Source: Okeania sp. SIO2C9 (GTDB lineage: Bacteria > Cyanobacteriota > Cyanobacteriia > Cyanobacteriales > Microcoleaceae). From it: DNA of 61,008 bases. Below, piece after piece: positions 46,156 to 58,070 of this stretch (position 1 is its first letter; every line of letters begins with the position of its first letter). Both the position numbers and the translations under genes were made by a program. The notes beneath the pieces are model-generated. The model was not told the origin of the DNA, made no database searches, and saw nothing but the letters and a program-made list of their open reading frames with translations. The stretch is from assembly GCF_010672455.1 (NCBI RefSeq), contig NZ_JAAHGO010000007.1, positions 72,697 to 133,704 of the forward strand, given 5' to 3'.

Positions 46156-47991
46156 CTATCTTAAACCTAACCACCGTAAAATAGGAATAATCACATAATG
46201 ACTCACTCCCAAACAAAAACCACCGATACAACCTAATAAACTGAAAAAAGTTATGCTTGCAAAAAATTCTAATAAATTAGGTTGACTGTGATTAATAGCA
46301 CTAAACTGTAAAAATAACTCTGGAAAAATATTAAATTGCTCCAAACCAACAAAAACTATTGCCGTCAAAGTAGCAACTATCAAAGCATAAATATAATTAT
46401 GCTTTCTTAAACCAAGTCCTAAAGTAATAACGCCAGTAGCTACCCCCACAGATAATTTACCCATAATTTCTAGGATAATTAAATCTTCCTTTGTCGTATA
46501 GACACTACTGCCAACTTGGGAAAATTGCCAACATAAACCACCCAAAATGTAACCAATAATTCCCATAAATGCAGCCAACCCATAACGACGACGTTGACCT
46601 AAACCTCCCACATCTGTTAAACCAACTCCCGTTCCCAAACCAGCTAAACCAAAGACAAGTATTTCCGGACCAATATTTAGGGGAACATCCCACACAAGAA
46701 AAATCAGATTCGTAAATATACTAGCGAGGCGATCGCCTATTCCTGACCAATAAGCAAAAATTAATCCGAATGTTGCTCCAATACTCCCCCCAATTGCCCC
46801 CAGTACCATTTCCCAAATTGTATCTACACAACCTGAAACTATTTGATGAAAAATTTTAGACAGCGTAAAAAATAACCTATTAATATTCTCACTGAGATTT
46901 TTCAACTGAGCTATTAATAAATTTTTAACAGTTGTAGCGAATGTAGCTAAGGAATATATTCTCAGAGATCTCTTTTGCCGTCGATAAATTTTGGCTAAAC
47001 GGACTTGCACTTCTGCCGCTGTTGCTGGTCGTTGTGCCACATCTAAGCTCACCATATCATCAAGTAAGTTAGCCAAAGCTGGATGAACAGGCTTAAGTTG
47101 ACGCCACTTTAGCTTACCTGTTAAAGGGTCTTCCAATTCTGCTGGATATTGACCAGTTAGTAAATGAATGCAAGTACGACCCAAAGCATAAAAATCTGTG
47201 AATGGGCCTATTTCATCTCCATTAATTTGTTCTGGAGGGCTATATCCAGGAGAAACTAATCTGGTTGTGCTGCGTTTTGCTACAGTTTCTCTAGGTTGGA
47301 TTCTATAATTACTAATTTGTTTTACCCCACCGAAGTCAATTATGACCAGTTGACCTCTTTTTTTTCGTTGATGATGAAAAGAATAGGATAAAGAAGATTT
47401 TGTCAAAGTTGAAGGTTGGATTTCCCGCAACATTAAATTAGAAGGCTTAATGTCCCTGTGAATAATTTTCCGGCGATGTAATTCCCATAAAATTTCTACA
47501 GCTTGGGAAAGCCAATTGATTACATAGAAATCTGGACATCCTTGGGGATATTGTTCCAGAATTTCCTCTAGGGTACAGCCATCAATTTTTTCCATGACCA
47601 GGCATGGGAGAAACCATTGACTAGAGTGGCCAACTTGTGGCTGACTATTTCGCTTGCGTAGATGAAAATAGTCTCCTGTTTCGACTCTAGGAATACCTGA
47701 ATGACGCATACTGGCTAGTACCCAGGCTTCCTGGTCAAATAGTTCGAGTGCTTTGGGAGAGCTTTCTAATAGTACTTTCAGAATACGTTCGGTTTGAGTT
47801 TCTTGGTCCCAAATAATGTAGATTTTCGCAAATCCACCAGCGCTTAATTTTCGCAGGGGAATATAGCGATCGTTAAGTAGAAGTGGGGTTCCACAACTTT
47901 GACAAAAGTTATTGCCCCATGCCTGAATTGGACTTAGACAATGGGGATTGATACAGTGGACTTTTGATAAAACAGACTGATGTACAGTCAT
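46156..47991 (-). CDS. Membrane Ser/Thr protein kinase with N-terminal zinc ribbon
   Basis: 611 residues. The zinc ribbon has C13-x4-C18 and C30-x2-C33. The Hanks-type kinase domain spans about 40-320: glycine loop 'LSAGGFAKIYIIW', Lys K72, 'HRDIKPSNLM' (H178-R-D180), 'IIDFGGVK' (D219) and 'SPGYSPPEQINGDEIGPFTD' in the activation segment. After a basic stretch come about six membrane helices (about 370-605). This SPK-type architecture is common in filamentous cyanobacteria, where such kinases tune stress and cell-envelope responses. It is complete and stands alone; substrates unknown. Confidence 0.93.
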   Translation of the reverse strand: MTVHQSVLSKVHCINPHCLSPIQAWGNNFCQSCGTPLLLNDRYIPLRKLSAGGFAKIYIIWDQETQTERILKVLLESSPKALELFDQEAWVLASMRHSGIPRVETGDYFHLRKRNSQPQVGHSSQWFLPCLVMEKIDGCTLEEILEQYPQGCPDFYVINWLSQAVEILWELHRRKIIHRDIKPSNLMLREIQPSTLTKSSLSYSFHHQRKKRGQLVIIDFGGVKQISNYRIQPRETVAKRSTTRLVSPGYSPPEQINGDEIGPFTDFYALGRTCIHLLTGQYPAELEDPLTGKLKWRQLKPVHPALANLLDDMVSLDVAQRPATAAEVQVRLAKIYRRQKRSLRIYSLATFATTVKNLLIAQLKNLSENINRLFFTLSKIFHQIVSGCVDTIWEMVLGAIGGSIGATFGLIFAYWSGIGDRLASIFTNLIFLVWDVPLNIGPEILVFGLAGLGTGVGLTDVGGLGQRRRYGLAAFMGIIGYILGGLCWQFSQVGSSVYTTKEDLIILEIMGKLSVGVATGVITLGLGLRKHNYIYALIVATLTAIVFVGLEQFNIFPELFLQFSAINHSQPNLLEFFASITFFSLLGCIGGFCLGVSHYVIIPILRWLGLR

Positions 47992-49559
<1,568 letters not shown>

Positions 49560-50990
49560 ATGAGTTACGCTAAAACACAAAGTCAGTCTAAGTCTGGATA
49601 TCAGGCTGGAGTAAAAGACTATAAACTAACTTATTACACCCCTGATTACATACCAAAAGATACAGATGTTCTGGCAGCCTTCCGGATGACTCCTCAGCCT
49701 GGAGTTCCTCCAGAAGAAGCTGGTGCTGCAGTAGCGGCTGAATCTTCTACTGGTACTTGGACAACAGTATGGACTGACTTGTTGACTGACCTTGATCGCT
49801 ACAAAGGTCGTTGCTATGATATTGAATCGGTTCCCGGCGAAGATAATCAATACATTTGCTATGTAGCTTATCCTCTAGATTTATTTGAGGAAGGTTCAGT
49901 AACTAATATGTTGACCTCTATTGTAGGTAACGTATTTGGTTTCAAAGCATTACGAGCGCTACGTCTGGAAGATATGCGCATTCCAGTAGCTTATCTGAAG
50001 ACTTTTGAAGGTCCTCCTCACGGTATTACTGTTGAACGTGACAAATTAAACAAGTATGGTCGTCCTCTATTAGGTTGTACTATTAAGCCTAAGTTGGGTC
50101 TATCTGCTAAGAACTACGGTAGAGCAGTATATGAATGCTTGCGCGGTGGTTTAGACTTCACAAAGGATGACGAAAATATTAACTCTCAGCCTTTCATGCG
50201 TTGGCGCGATCGCTTCCTGTTTGTACAAGAAGCTATTGAAAAGGCCCAAGCTGAAACTGGTGAAATTAAAGGCCACTACCTCAACGTAACTGCCCCCACC
50301 GTTGAACAAATGATGGAGCGTGCTGAGTTTGCTAAGGAAATTGGCACTCCAATCATCATGCACGACTACCTAACTGGTGGATTTACTGCAAATACAACCT
50401 TGGCCAAATGGTGTCGTCGTAACGGTGTGTTATTACACATCCACCGTGCAATGCACGCTGTAATTGACCGTCAAAAAGCTCACGGTATTCACTTCCGCGT
50501 TTTGGCTAAGTGCTTGAGAATGTCTGGTGGAGACCACCTACACTCTGGTACTGTTGTTGGTAAGCTCGAAGGTGAAAAAGGTATCACTATGGGCTTTGTT
50601 GACCTAATGCGCGAAGACCACATCGAGCAAGACCGCGAACGTGGTATTTACTTCACTCAAGATTGGGCATCCATGCCTGGTGTAATGCCAGTTGCTTCTG
50701 GTGGTATTCACGTTTGGCATATGCCAGCTCTAGTTGAAATCTTCGGTGATGATTCCTGCCTACAATTCGGTGGTGGTACTTTGGGCCACCCTTGGGGTAA
50801 CGCTCCTGGTGCAACTGCTAACCGTGTAGCTCTAGAAGCTTGTATCCAAGCTCGTAACGAAGGTCGTAACCTCTTCAAAGAAGGTGGCGATGTAATTCGT
50901 GAAGCTGCTAAGTGGTCTCCTGACTTGGCCGTTGCTTGCGAACTATGGAAAGAAATCAAGTTCGAGTTCGAGGCAATGGATACCCTCTAA
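49560..50990 (+). CDS. rbcL: RuBisCO large subunit, form I
   Basis: 476 residues, full length. It carries the carbamylation and catalytic regions '[17 protein letters not shown]', '[20 protein letters not shown]', '[20 protein letters not shown]' and '[20 protein letters not shown]'. It fixes CO2 on RuBP in the carboxysome. Close to form IB of beta-cyanobacteria: the gene order rbcL-rbcX-rbcS and the Cys-rich '[15 protein letters not shown]' support this. GGAAAGA lies about 8 bp before the ATG. Confidence 0.99.
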   Translation: MSYAKTQSQSKSGYQAGVKDYKLTYYTPDYIPKDTDVLAAFRMTPQPGVPPEEAGAAVAAESSTGTWTTVWTDLLTDLDRYKGRCYDIESVPGEDNQYICYVAYPLDLFEEGSVTNMLTSIVGNVFGFKALRALRLEDMRIPVAYLKTFEGPPHGITVERDKLNKYGRPLLGCTIKPKLGLSAKNYGRAVYECLRGGLDFTKDDENINSQPFMRWRDRFLFVQEAIEKAQAETGEIKGHYLNVTAPTVEQMMERAEFAKEIGTPIIMHDYLTGGFTANTTLAKWCRRNGVLLHIHRAMHAVIDRQKAHGIHFRVLAKCLRMSGGDHLHSGTVVGKLEGEKGITMGFVDLMREDHIEQDRERGIYFTQDWASMPGVMPVASGGIHVWHMPALVEIFGDDSCLQFGGGTLGHPWGNAPGATANRVALEACIQARNEGRNLFKEGGDVIREAAKWSPDLAVACELWKEIKFEFEAMDTL

Positions 50991-51004
50991 GTCTGTCTTT
51001 GAGA

Positions 51005-51105
51005 TGTGGGATTTTAGATTTTAGATGGCAATTATGAGATAGATATGTCACACTTGTCTGCTAAAGGATTAGATAGATCCTCAATCTAAAATCTAAAGTC
51101 TAACA
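51005..51105 (+). promoter_or_regulatory. Hairpin between rbcL and rbcX
   Basis: TTTTAGATTTTAGA (about 51012-51025) pairs with TCTAAAATCTAAA (about 51085-51098), a 12-13 bp stem with a ~60-nt loop. With no T run it is not a classic terminator. It may stabilise rbcL mRNA or set the rbcL:rbcS ratio (inference). Confidence 0.55.
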
Positions 51106-51129
51106 ACAATATTCAGGCTGGGGTCAAAA

Positions 51130-51510
51130 ATGGATATTAAAAAAGTTGCGAAAGATACTGCAAAGGTACTGACGAGCTACCTGACCTATCAAGCTGTGCG
51201 GACTGTAACTGCTCAGTTACGAGAGACGAACCCTCCCTTAGCAATTTGGTTAAGTGGTTTTTCCTCAACAGGCAAAATTCAAGATGGAGAAGCTTACCTA
51301 CAAGAGTTGTTCCAGGAAAATAAAGAATTAGCATTTAGAGTGATGACCGTTCGAGAACATTTAGCAGAGGAAGTGGCTGAGTATTTACCAGAAATGCTTC
51401 GCAGTGGTATTCAGAAAGATAATATGGAACATCGCCGTCGGTATCTGGAAAAGATAACGCAACTGGAAATAGCAGACCCTAGTCTAGATCCAGAACAACA
51501 AACAGATTAG
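51130..51510 (+). CDS. rbcX: RuBisCO assembly chaperone RbcX
   Basis: 126 residues. 'KDTAKVLTSYLTYQAVRTVT' and 'ETNPPLAIWLSGFSSTGKIQ' are the RbcX helices that form the groove binding the RbcL C-terminal peptide; 'HRRRYLEKITQLE' is the C-terminal helix. RbcX dimers hold RbcL dimers together until RbcL8 forms. Its place between rbcL and rbcS is the usual one. Confidence 0.98.
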   Translation: MDIKKVAKDTAKVLTSYLTYQAVRTVTAQLRETNPPLAIWLSGFSSTGKIQDGEAYLQELFQENKELAFRVMTVREHLAEEVAEYLPEMLRSGIQKDNMEHRRRYLEKITQLEIADPSLDPEQQTD

Positions 51511-51627
51511 CCACGAAAATTTGCGGTTAAAAATTCCTCCACGGAGAGACCGGGGGGCTGAGATATAAAATCTTGATTGATTCAAAATTTGGCTCCCTAG
51601 CACATTTATTCAACAGTAAAAAAATCA

Positions 51628-51963
51628 ATGAGAACATTACCAAAAGAGCGTCGTTACGAAACCCTTTCCTATTTGCCTCCTCTGAGTCCTCAGCAAATTA
51701 GTCAGCAACTTGAGTACATTTTGGATCAAGGTTTCATCGCTGGTGTAGAATTTAGTGAGTCTTCTGCACCAGAAATGCACTACTGGACTTTGTGGAAGTT
51801 ACCTCTATTCCATGCCAAAACAGTTCAAGAAGTTTTAAGTGAGATCGATGCTTGCCGTTCTGAAAATCCTGATTGCTTTATTCGCGTGATGGGTTTTGAT
51901 AACGTGAAGCAGTGTCAGGTATTGAGCTTCATCGTACATAAGCCAAATCAGAGAAGATACTAA
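51628..51963 (+). CDS. rbcS: RuBisCO small subunit
   Basis: 111 residues, complete. '[20 protein letters not shown]', '[16 protein letters not shown]', '[20 protein letters not shown]' and '[20 protein letters not shown]' are cyanobacterial RbcS. It caps the RbcL8 core to give L8S8. Third gene of the rbc operon, followed by a strong terminator. Confidence 0.99.
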   Translation: MRTLPKERRYETLSYLPPLSPQQISQQLEYILDQGFIAGVEFSESSAPEMHYWTLWKLPLFHAKTVQEVLSEIDACRSENPDCFIRVMGFDNVKQCQVLSFIVHKPNQRRY

Positions 51964-51988
51964 ATTCATTGCTAAATTGATTTAGTTA

Positions 51989-52025
51989 TAGTGGGGTAGG
52001 TAAGAGTCTATCCCACTATTTTTTT
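51989..52025 (+). terminator. Rho-independent terminator of the rbc operon
   Basis: TAGTGGGGTAGG-TAAGAG-TCTATCCCACTA forms a 12-bp stem (two G-U pairs) with a 6-nt loop, followed by seven Ts. It lies 26 bp after the rbcS stop. Confidence 0.93.
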
Positions 52026-52267
52026 AATTGTGTCCGGTGGCGATCGCCTCACTCTGAAACGAGACTTTCTAATTTTCTCTTCATATAAATTTTATAGATC
52101 GTGACTGATATAGCAAGGAAAGAGTTGGTTAGGACAAAGATTGATGATGAACCTGAGACACCAGAAAAGCTTTTACCACTGTTCCCTGTTCCCTGTTCCC
52201 TGTTCCCTGCTATATCAACTACAGCAAAATGTACAAATAAATTTTTACTATAATTTTTCGCTCTAAA

Positions 52268-53110
52268 ATGGAACTTAAACCACAAAAAGTTGAAATTAGC
52301 ACTCAAAATATCGCTTATTATGAAAGTTCAGGTAAGGAGCAAACTATTTTCCTCGTTCATGGTAATTCTTCATCCGGACGCTCTTACCTACATCAATTAC
52401 AAAGTCAGCTTGGTGAGACTTATCGCTCGATCGCGATGGACTTACCAGGTCATGGACTTTCAGATGTAGCTGCTAACCCAGAAGTAACTTATAGTCTGCC
52501 TGGTTATGCTGATGCTGTCGTTGAAGTAGCTAAAGCTTTAGATGCTTCTAATGCAATTTTTGTAGGTTGGAGTCTAGGCGGACATATTCTTTTAGAAGCT
52601 AGCGATCGACTCACTGATGCACAAGGTATTGTTATATTTGGTACGCCACCAATTGCTGACAACCCTCCCAGTCTAGAAAATGCTTTTTTGCCACATCCAT
52701 CTTTGAGCTTGGGTTTAACTGCGGAGCTAAGTCAAGAGAATATGTTAGCCTATGTGACAACTTTCTTCAGACCGGATATGGTAGAAATTCCTGAGCTTTT
52801 CTTAGAAGATATTGCTTTAACTGATGGTCAAGCGCGTGGTAATTTAGGTGCAAGTATTACCCCTGGTGGTTATCGAGACGAGATTGAAATTGTGGGTAAT
52901 ATGAAGATTCCCTTAATGATTATTCATGGGGAACAAGAGCAATTAGTAAACGCCGATCATATCGCAAAATTGAAAATGCCTACCCTTTGGCATGGAAAAA
53001 TTCAATTTATTTCCAATGCGGGACATGCTCCACATTGGGAAACACCAGAGAAATTTAATAGCTTATTGATAGATTTTATTACCGATGTGACGATAGGCGA
53101 TCGCCGTTAG
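52268..53110 (+). CDS. Alpha/beta-hydrolase
   Basis: 280 residues, standard fold: oxyanion-hole region 'IFLVHGNSSSGRSYLHQLQS', nucleophile elbow 'VGWSLGGH' (S102), acid probably in 'MIIHGEQEQLVNADHI', and catalytic His in 'NAGHAPHWETPEKF' (H253). No signal peptide or membrane helix, so cytoplasmic. Substrate unknown. It follows the rbc terminator and so has its own promoter; a TTCCCTG mini-satellite lies just upstream (52180-52207). Confidence 0.93.
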   Translation: MELKPQKVEISTQNIAYYESSGKEQTIFLVHGNSSSGRSYLHQLQSQLGETYRSIAMDLPGHGLSDVAANPEVTYSLPGYADAVVEVAKALDASNAIFVGWSLGGHILLEASDRLTDAQGIVIFGTPPIADNPPSLENAFLPHPSLSLGLTAELSQENMLAYVTTFFRPDMVEIPELFLEDIALTDGQARGNLGASITPGGYRDEIEIVGNMKIPLMIIHGEQEQLVNADHIAKLKMPTLWHGKIQFISNAGHAPHWETPEKFNSLLIDFITDVTIGDRR

Positions 53111-53693
53111 TAAAATTGATATTACCGAAAAATTGTGGTTTAAAGCCTCCCCTTTTAACGGGATAATAAGCGGTTGAGGGATGGCGTTTGCTATCGCAAA
53201 GCTGCGCTAACAGCGGAGCGGCTCTGATAAGAGCGGTCTCCTCGCCATATCCAATTGACCAAGAGAAGAAAAATTTTTATTATTAGTCAATCCTCTTCTT
53301 TATTAAGGAGAGTTCAATAATTGATAATTGATAATTGATAATTGATAATTACCTCTCCCTAAAACGGATAGGATTGAATAAAAGGAAAAAATATATTTTT
53401 TTTCCCTTGAAAGGGGAGGCTTCAAGGCGTGAATTACTTAATTATTTAATTATTTAATTATTTAATTATTAATTATTCGGTAATTATTAATTATTCATTA
53501 TTGATCATTCATTATTAATTGTTTAAAGCACTTTGCCTGGATAATGAGGTACAGTTTATGAATTCTTTTTCCTGTTTCCTAGAGTTATAAAATTTTGTAC
53601 CTTATTAAGTGGAAAACTCCTGTAACTGGAAGAAGTAAGAAACTTTATCCTTGCTCCTGTATTGAGCTGTAATTCCATAGTAGAACTCAACAA
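53111..53693. repeat. Composite dispersed element with mini-satellites
   Basis: ACCGAAAAATTGTGGTTTAA, then GCCTCCCCTTTTAACGGGAT, begins the same element family as 13712, 48382 and 48770. Within it are CGCTAACAGCGGAGCGG, CCATATCCAATTGACCAAGA and, in the right half, an inverted match CTTGAAAGGGGAGGCTT. TGATAAT and ATTATTTA mini-satellites (53313-53347, 53440-53470) lie inside or beside it. No gene. Confidence 0.75.
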
Positions 53694-54083
53694 TCAAACA
53701 AATTTCTGTGCATCACTATACTCGTTAATATTGGTGTAGAATAAAGTTACTTCCTCACCTTTGTTAATATCTTTATCGGCAATCAAATGCGCCCATAAAC
53801 CTACTTCATTTTCAACCCATTCTACACAAGCATTAGGCTTTTCTGCATGATTACAAAAAGAAGCCAAACCAAACACAAGATATCTATTCGCATTTTTACT
53901 TTTGCTATATTCTGATGGGGATACAAAGTAATACTTAAAGATTCCTGTTTCATCTATAGTTTGTTTTGGTTCAAATGGAAAAATCTCTACAGGAGCAACT
54001 TCTAGTAATGCTCCTTCAGGAATATCTTGTGTAGCAATAATTCCTCGCCCTTTATGAGGAATTTTTTTTACTTCAATCATCAA
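53694..54083 (-). CDS. SET-domain protein, putative methyltransferase
   Basis: 129 residues, a minimal SET domain: 'KGRGIIATQDIPEGALLEVA' (SAM-binding start), 'LASFCNHAEKPNACVEWVEN' (the NHxxxPN motif) and 'DINKGEEVTLFYTN' (catalytic Tyr). Bacterial SET proteins of this size methylate lysines of unknown targets. There is no post-SET cysteine cluster. Stand-alone gene. Confidence 0.88.
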   Translation of the reverse strand: MMIEVKKIPHKGRGIIATQDIPEGALLEVAPVEIFPFEPKQTIDETGIFKYYFVSPSEYSKSKNANRYLVFGLASFCNHAEKPNACVEWVENEVGLWAHLIADKDINKGEEVTLFYTNINEYSDAQKFV

Positions 54084-54361
54084 TTATGTCCAATAAATCA
54101 ATTTTTAACATCAATCTATAATATTTTAGTGTATCATACATCAAGAAATTTCATAAAATTTCTTTAATGGTTAAATAACTATCAGCTTTTAGCATTTAGC
54201 TATCAGCTTTTAGAGGTCTGGGTTAAAATCCCTTACTTCTGTAAGCAGGATTGTTTAGGAGGAGTTGAAAGCCCCCCTTTTAAACTTTAGAAAAATGACC
54301 TTGCTGACCGCTGAGGTGCTGACCGCTGACGGCTTTTTAAAATTGAAGCTATAAAAGCATT
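54084..54361. other. Spacer with TCAGCTTTTAGC and CTGACCGCTGA repeats
   Basis: ATCAGCTTTTAGCATTTAGC (54180) and GACCGCTGAGGTGCTGACCG (54305-54325) are members of the dispersed short repeats also seen at 4120, 6180 and 6325. No gene. Confidence 0.5.
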
Positions 54362-54949
54362 ATGAATGAAAAAATATTATTAGAGCAAGAACATAAACCA
54401 ACAGGATTTAAGGTTTTCTTGACTTCTATGGAAGATACTCATATTAAGCACTTAATCGAGCTTGCTCAAGACCAAAGTTTAATAGATTTAATGGGTTGGA
54501 ACACATTCTTTGAACCTGATGATACAGAACAATTCATAGAGGCAATTTCAGATTGCACTCTCTCTTATTCTCGCAAAAGTCAGCCTCTAGTATTTGGAGT
54601 TTACTTAGCTCTAGAAAGTTTGCCTATTGGATATGTACTATTAAAAGGCTTTAATATGGATTTGTTGACTGCTGAAACTGCTGTAGCAATTCTGGATAAA
54701 AAATATAGAAATAAAGGATATGGGAAGCTAGCATTAAAACGAGTAATCATTTATGCTTTCGATGAATTACAGATTAAAACTATTGGTGCAACAATTTTAT
54801 TGTCAAATAAAAGTTCAATTAATATGGTTAAAAATCTTGGTTTTGTAGTTAGAGAAATTATGTACAAATCATGGCCAATGCCTAACGGAGAGCTAGCAGA
54901 TATGGTATTAATGGAATTGAAAAATGATAGTATTAAAAGCTGGAATTAG
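54362..54949 (+). CDS. GNAT-family N-acetyltransferase
   Basis: 195 residues. Motif A 'ILDKKYRNKGYGKLALKRVI' gives the R-x-x-G-x-G acetyl-CoA loop. 'TIGATILLSNKSSINMVKNL' and 'GFVVREIMYKSWPMPNGELA' are the downstream strand, helix and end typical of RimJ/RimL-like or amine acetyltransferases. The N-terminal half is less conserved. Substrate unknown. Same strand as the SRPBCC and glf-like genes downstream, but separated by 200 bp. Confidence 0.85.
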   Translation: MNEKILLEQEHKPTGFKVFLTSMEDTHIKHLIELAQDQSLIDLMGWNTFFEPDDTEQFIEAISDCTLSYSRKSQPLVFGVYLALESLPIGYVLLKGFNMDLLTAETAVAILDKKYRNKGYGKLALKRVIIYAFDELQIKTIGATILLSNKSSINMVKNLGFVVREIMYKSWPMPNGELADMVLMELKNDSIKSWN

Positions 54950-55152
54950 GGGTAATCAAAAGCAAATAAAATCAGAATGTTAGTAATTATAAATTCCTTT
55001 TATTTGTATGATATTCGGATAATTTGAGATGTTTGATAGTATTGATAACAATCATTGTTTTGTAATATGATTTTTTGAGATAAAGTCGATCGTTTAAATC
55101 AAAATTGCTGTAGAATATATTATAGTAAACCCGGTTTTCCCACATTACATTT

Positions 55153-55590
55153 ATGGTTAGAGTTTTTACAAGTTCTGTTATCAATGCTCATGTTGATAAA
55201 GTATGGATGAAGATTAGAGATTTTAATGCTCTACCTAATTGGCATCCAGCTATTGCTAACAGTTCCATAGAAAATGGTGAGCATAGCGATAAAGTTGGCT
55301 GTATTCGTAATTTCAATCTTAAAGAAGGGGGTACTATTCGCGAGAAGCTATTGGTTCTCAGCGACTTAGATTATTTATACTCCTACTCAATCCTAGAATC
55401 ACCCATGCCCTTAAAGAACTATATAGCAACACTGCAGCTTAAGCCAATCACAGATGGAGATTTAACTTATGCTGAATGGACAGCTATATTCGATTGCGAT
55501 CCCCAAGAAGAACAGAATCTGATTAAGTTAGTAGGTGATGGTGTTTTTCAGACAGGTTTTAACTCATTGAACCAGATATTTAGGGAATAA
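55153..55590 (+). CDS. SRPBCC/START-like lipid-binding protein
   Basis: 145 residues. 'VINAHVDKVWMKIRDFNALP' with 'NWHPAIANSSIENGEHSDKV' and 'GGTIREKLLVLSDLDYLYSY' are the polyketide-cyclase/MxaD-like branch of the SRPBCC fold, ending in a long C-terminal helix ('LIKLVGDGVFQTGFNSLNQI'). It binds a hydrophobic ligand; catalytic role uncertain. It lies 92 bp upstream of the glf-like start. Confidence 0.87.
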   Translation: MVRVFTSSVINAHVDKVWMKIRDFNALPNWHPAIANSSIENGEHSDKVGCIRNFNLKEGGTIREKLLVLSDLDYLYSYSILESPMPLKNYIATLQLKPITDGDLTYAEWTAIFDCDPQEEQNLIKLVGDGVFQTGFNSLNQIFRE

Positions 55591-55682
55591 CATCTTAGAT
55601 ATATGTAGTGTTTAGAACTCAAAAATGCGTAAGTCCTGATTTAATTAAGATAAAAATTAACCACAAAAATATAACAAAAGTT

Positions 55683-56882
55683 ATGAAGAAAAAAATAGTT
55701 ATTATTGGTGCAGGTTATGCTGGTGCAAGTCTAGCAAGGTTATTTAACGATCAGGCTCAAATCATAGTATTGGAGAGTGCTAAACGTCCGGGAGGATTGT
55801 GTAAAAGCTATTATAAAGAGGGAATGGTTTATGAGTATGGTCCTCATATTTTAGCTAATCATCATTGCTCTGATGAAGCGATCGCCTTTATTCTTAAACA
55901 TATTGATTGTGTGGAGACTGGATTAACCTCCGCATCTTATGTGAAAGGAAAATTTACCTATTATCCTCCTCATCAGAAAAATGCTGAAATTTTGGGTATT
56001 AAAGAAATTGTAGAAGAAGAATGGAAAAACCTACCCCATATTCCTAATGAAGAGAACTTTGAAACTTATTTAATTGATAAAGTAGGAAAAACTTTTTATG
56101 AAATATATTTTAAAGATTTTACCGAAAAATTTTGGGGAATTCCTCCGAAAACAATGTCAGCAGAATGGGCAAAAATGCGACATTTAGGTGAATCTTTAAA
56201 AGATGAAAAGATGTTTTTTAATAAACGATGGTGTGCATATCCAAAGAGCGACTGGAATGAATTGTTTAAGAATCTTTTGCAAGGGATAAATGTCGTCTAT
56301 GATGCTCTAGTTTCAAAAGTAGATTTGGATAAAAAAGAGGTTATTTTAGATTCAGGAACGACTATTTCCTATGATATGTTGATTTCTACTATGAGTATAG
56401 ATAAATTGTTCGGGTATCCGTATGGCAAATTAAAATATTCCGGTTATGAAATAGAACCTGTTATTTTAGAAAGGGATTATTATGGTGAATTCAATAGTAA
56501 ACCTATTTCTATGACTTACTTTCCTGAAAAAGATCATATACAAGCTCGAATTACTGATTATAAGAGCTTTCAAAAAAAGGAAACTTTGGAAACATATCAA
56601 GGAAGAACTATAATCACCATAGAAAAGCCTTCTCATAAACAGGAATTTTATCCCTCTAACGATAGTGAAAATGCAAAACTATTGGAAAAATATTTAGAGT
56701 TAGCCGCAACTCATAAAGATGTTATTACTTTTGGTAGAAAAGGACTGTATAAGTATTTGACGACTGATACCACTACAGAAATGGCACTTCGCCTTCAGAA
56801 ATATTTTCCTGATTGGCAAGAGCTAAATGTTGCTAGTCGTCTAGATGCCTATAATATTGTGAGAGGGAATTGGAATAATTAG
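55683..56882 (+). CDS. UDP-galactopyranose mutase-like FAD protein
   Basis: From the ATG at 55683 (MKKKIVIIGAGYAGASLARL), 399 residues. The GxGxxG FAD site, 'LESAKRPGGLCKSYYKEGMV', 'YEYGPHILANHH' and 'YFKDFTEKFWGIPPKTMSAEWAKMR' (quoted in part) match UDP-galactopyranose mutase (Glf) and related amine-oxidase-fold sugar enzymes. An upstream start at 55608 would add 25 unlikely residues. It would supply a galactofuranose-type precursor for surface glycans, in line with the neighbouring epimerases. Its last ~30 bp are part of the tandem duplication. Confidence 0.8.
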   Translation: MKKKIVIIGAGYAGASLARLFNDQAQIIVLESAKRPGGLCKSYYKEGMVYEYGPHILANHHCSDEAIAFILKHIDCVETGLTSASYVKGKFTYYPPHQKNAEILGIKEIVEEEWKNLPHIPNEENFETYLIDKVGKTFYEIYFKDFTEKFWGIPPKTMSAEWAKMRHLGESLKDEKMFFNKRWCAYPKSDWNELFKNLLQGINVVYDALVSKVDLDKKEVILDSGTTISYDMLISTMSIDKLFGYPYGKLKYSGYEIEPVILERDYYGEFNSKPISMTYFPEKDHIQARITDYKSFQKKETLETYQGRTIITIEKPSHKQEFYPSNDSENAKLLEKYLELAATHKDVITFGRKGLYKYLTTDTTTEMALRLQKYFPDWQELNVASRLDAYNIVRGNWNN

Positions 56883-58070
56883 TAAAAAGGTTGAGGAGAA
56901 ACTAATTATTTTTTAGTCCAACGATTTACATTATTCATAAAAATTTCCTCTAATATATCTTTAATGGTGTAGGTTAATTTCCACTCAGGGTAATGATTTG
57001 TAAATTTTTGGATATCACTAATCCACCAAATATGATCCCCAATTCGATTAGATTCTACATAACTATAATCAAGCTTTTTTTCTGTAATTACTTGACAATA
57101 ATCAATGGCTTCTAACATTGAGCAATTGCTAAAACGACTGCCTCCTATATTATAAATTTCCGCTACTCTAGGAGCTTGATAATAGTGCCAAAAAGCATTG
57201 ACTAAATCATAGCTATGAATGTTATCACGCACTTGTTTGCCTTTATATCCATAAATTTGATATGGTTCTCCAGTCATAGTGCATTTCATCAAATAAGATA
57301 AAAAACCATGCAATTTAGCCCCTGAATGACTAGGCCCTGTCAAACATCCACCTCGAAAAGAAGCTGTTTTTAAGTTAAAATAACGACCATATTCTTGCAC
57401 TAAAATATCAGCAGCTACTTTAGAAGCTCCATATAGAGAATGTTTGGAATTATCAATACTCATATTTTCATCAACACCTTGAAAGTAATGATGTGACTTC
57501 TGAATTTCCCAGCGTAGTTCTTGCTCAACCAGGGGTAAATAGTTAGGTGTATCTCCGTAAACTTTACAGGTTGAACAAAAAATAAATACAGAATTTGGAC
57601 AGTGCTGACGAGTATTTTCTAGTAAAACTAAAGTGCCATTAGCATTAACAGTAAAATTAGTATAGGGGTCTTTAGCTGCCCAATCATGGGAAGGTTGACC
57701 TGCCGTATGAATAATTAAACTAATGTCTTTGCCATAAGTCTGGAAAATTTTAGAGATTTCTTGTTGGTCTCGAATATCAGCATTATGATGAATATAACGC
57801 TCTCCATAATCTTCTAAAAGGCGATCGCGATTCCAATCTGTTGATGCTTCTTCACCAAAGAAAAAAGAACGCATATTATTATCAATGCCAACAACAGTAA
57901 AACCTTTGGCGCAAAAAAAACGCACAGATTCAGATCCTATTAATCCCGCTGCTCCTGTTATTAAGATAATACTCATGTTGTGTCTATCCTCAGAATATTT
58001 TTCAATAATAAACTTACTATAAGATTGTTTTAATAAATTAGCAATCAGATAATTATAGATTTTATTGATT
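56852..58070. repeat. First copy of a 1.2-kb tandem duplication
   Basis: This unit (end of the glf-like gene plus the epimerase and its upstream region) recurs at 58278-59494, offset 1424-1426 bp, with about 95% identity by eye. The right boundary is 'TTTTATTGATT', the left 'TAATATTGTGAGAGGGAATT'. Confidence 0.93.
56906..57976 (-). CDS. NAD-dependent sugar epimerase/dehydratase, copy 1 (extended SDR)
   Basis: 356 residues. '[20 protein letters not shown]' holds the GxxGxxG NAD site, and Y182-x3-K186 in '[12 protein letters not shown]' the catalytic pair. '[20 protein letters not shown]', '[16 protein letters not shown]' and '[20 protein letters not shown]' mark the group around CDP-paratose/tyvelose-type 2-epimerases. 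Compared with copy 2 it has '[12 protein letters not shown]' and 'STCKVYGD' where copy 2 has '[12 protein letters not shown]' and 'STNKVYGD'. Convergent with the glf-like gene, 23 bp away. Likely acts on nucleotide sugars for surface glycans. Confidence 0.87.
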   Translation of the reverse strand: MSIILITGAAGLIGSESVRFFCAKGFTVVGIDNNMRSFFFGEEASTDWNRDRLLEDYGERYIHHNADIRDQQEISKIFQTYGKDISLIIHTAGQPSHDWAAKDPYTNFTVNANGTLVLLENTRQHCPNSVFIFCSTCKVYGDTPNYLPLVEQELRWEIQKSHHYFQGVDENMSIDNSKHSLYGASKVAADILVQEYGRYFNLKTASFRGGCLTGPSHSGAKLHGFLSYLMKCTMTGEPYQIYGYKGKQVRDNIHSYDLVNAFWHYYQAPRVAEIYNIGGSRFSNCSMLEAIDYCQVITEKKLDYSYVESNRIGDHIWWISDIQKFTNHYPEWKLTYTIKDILEEIFMNNVNRWTKK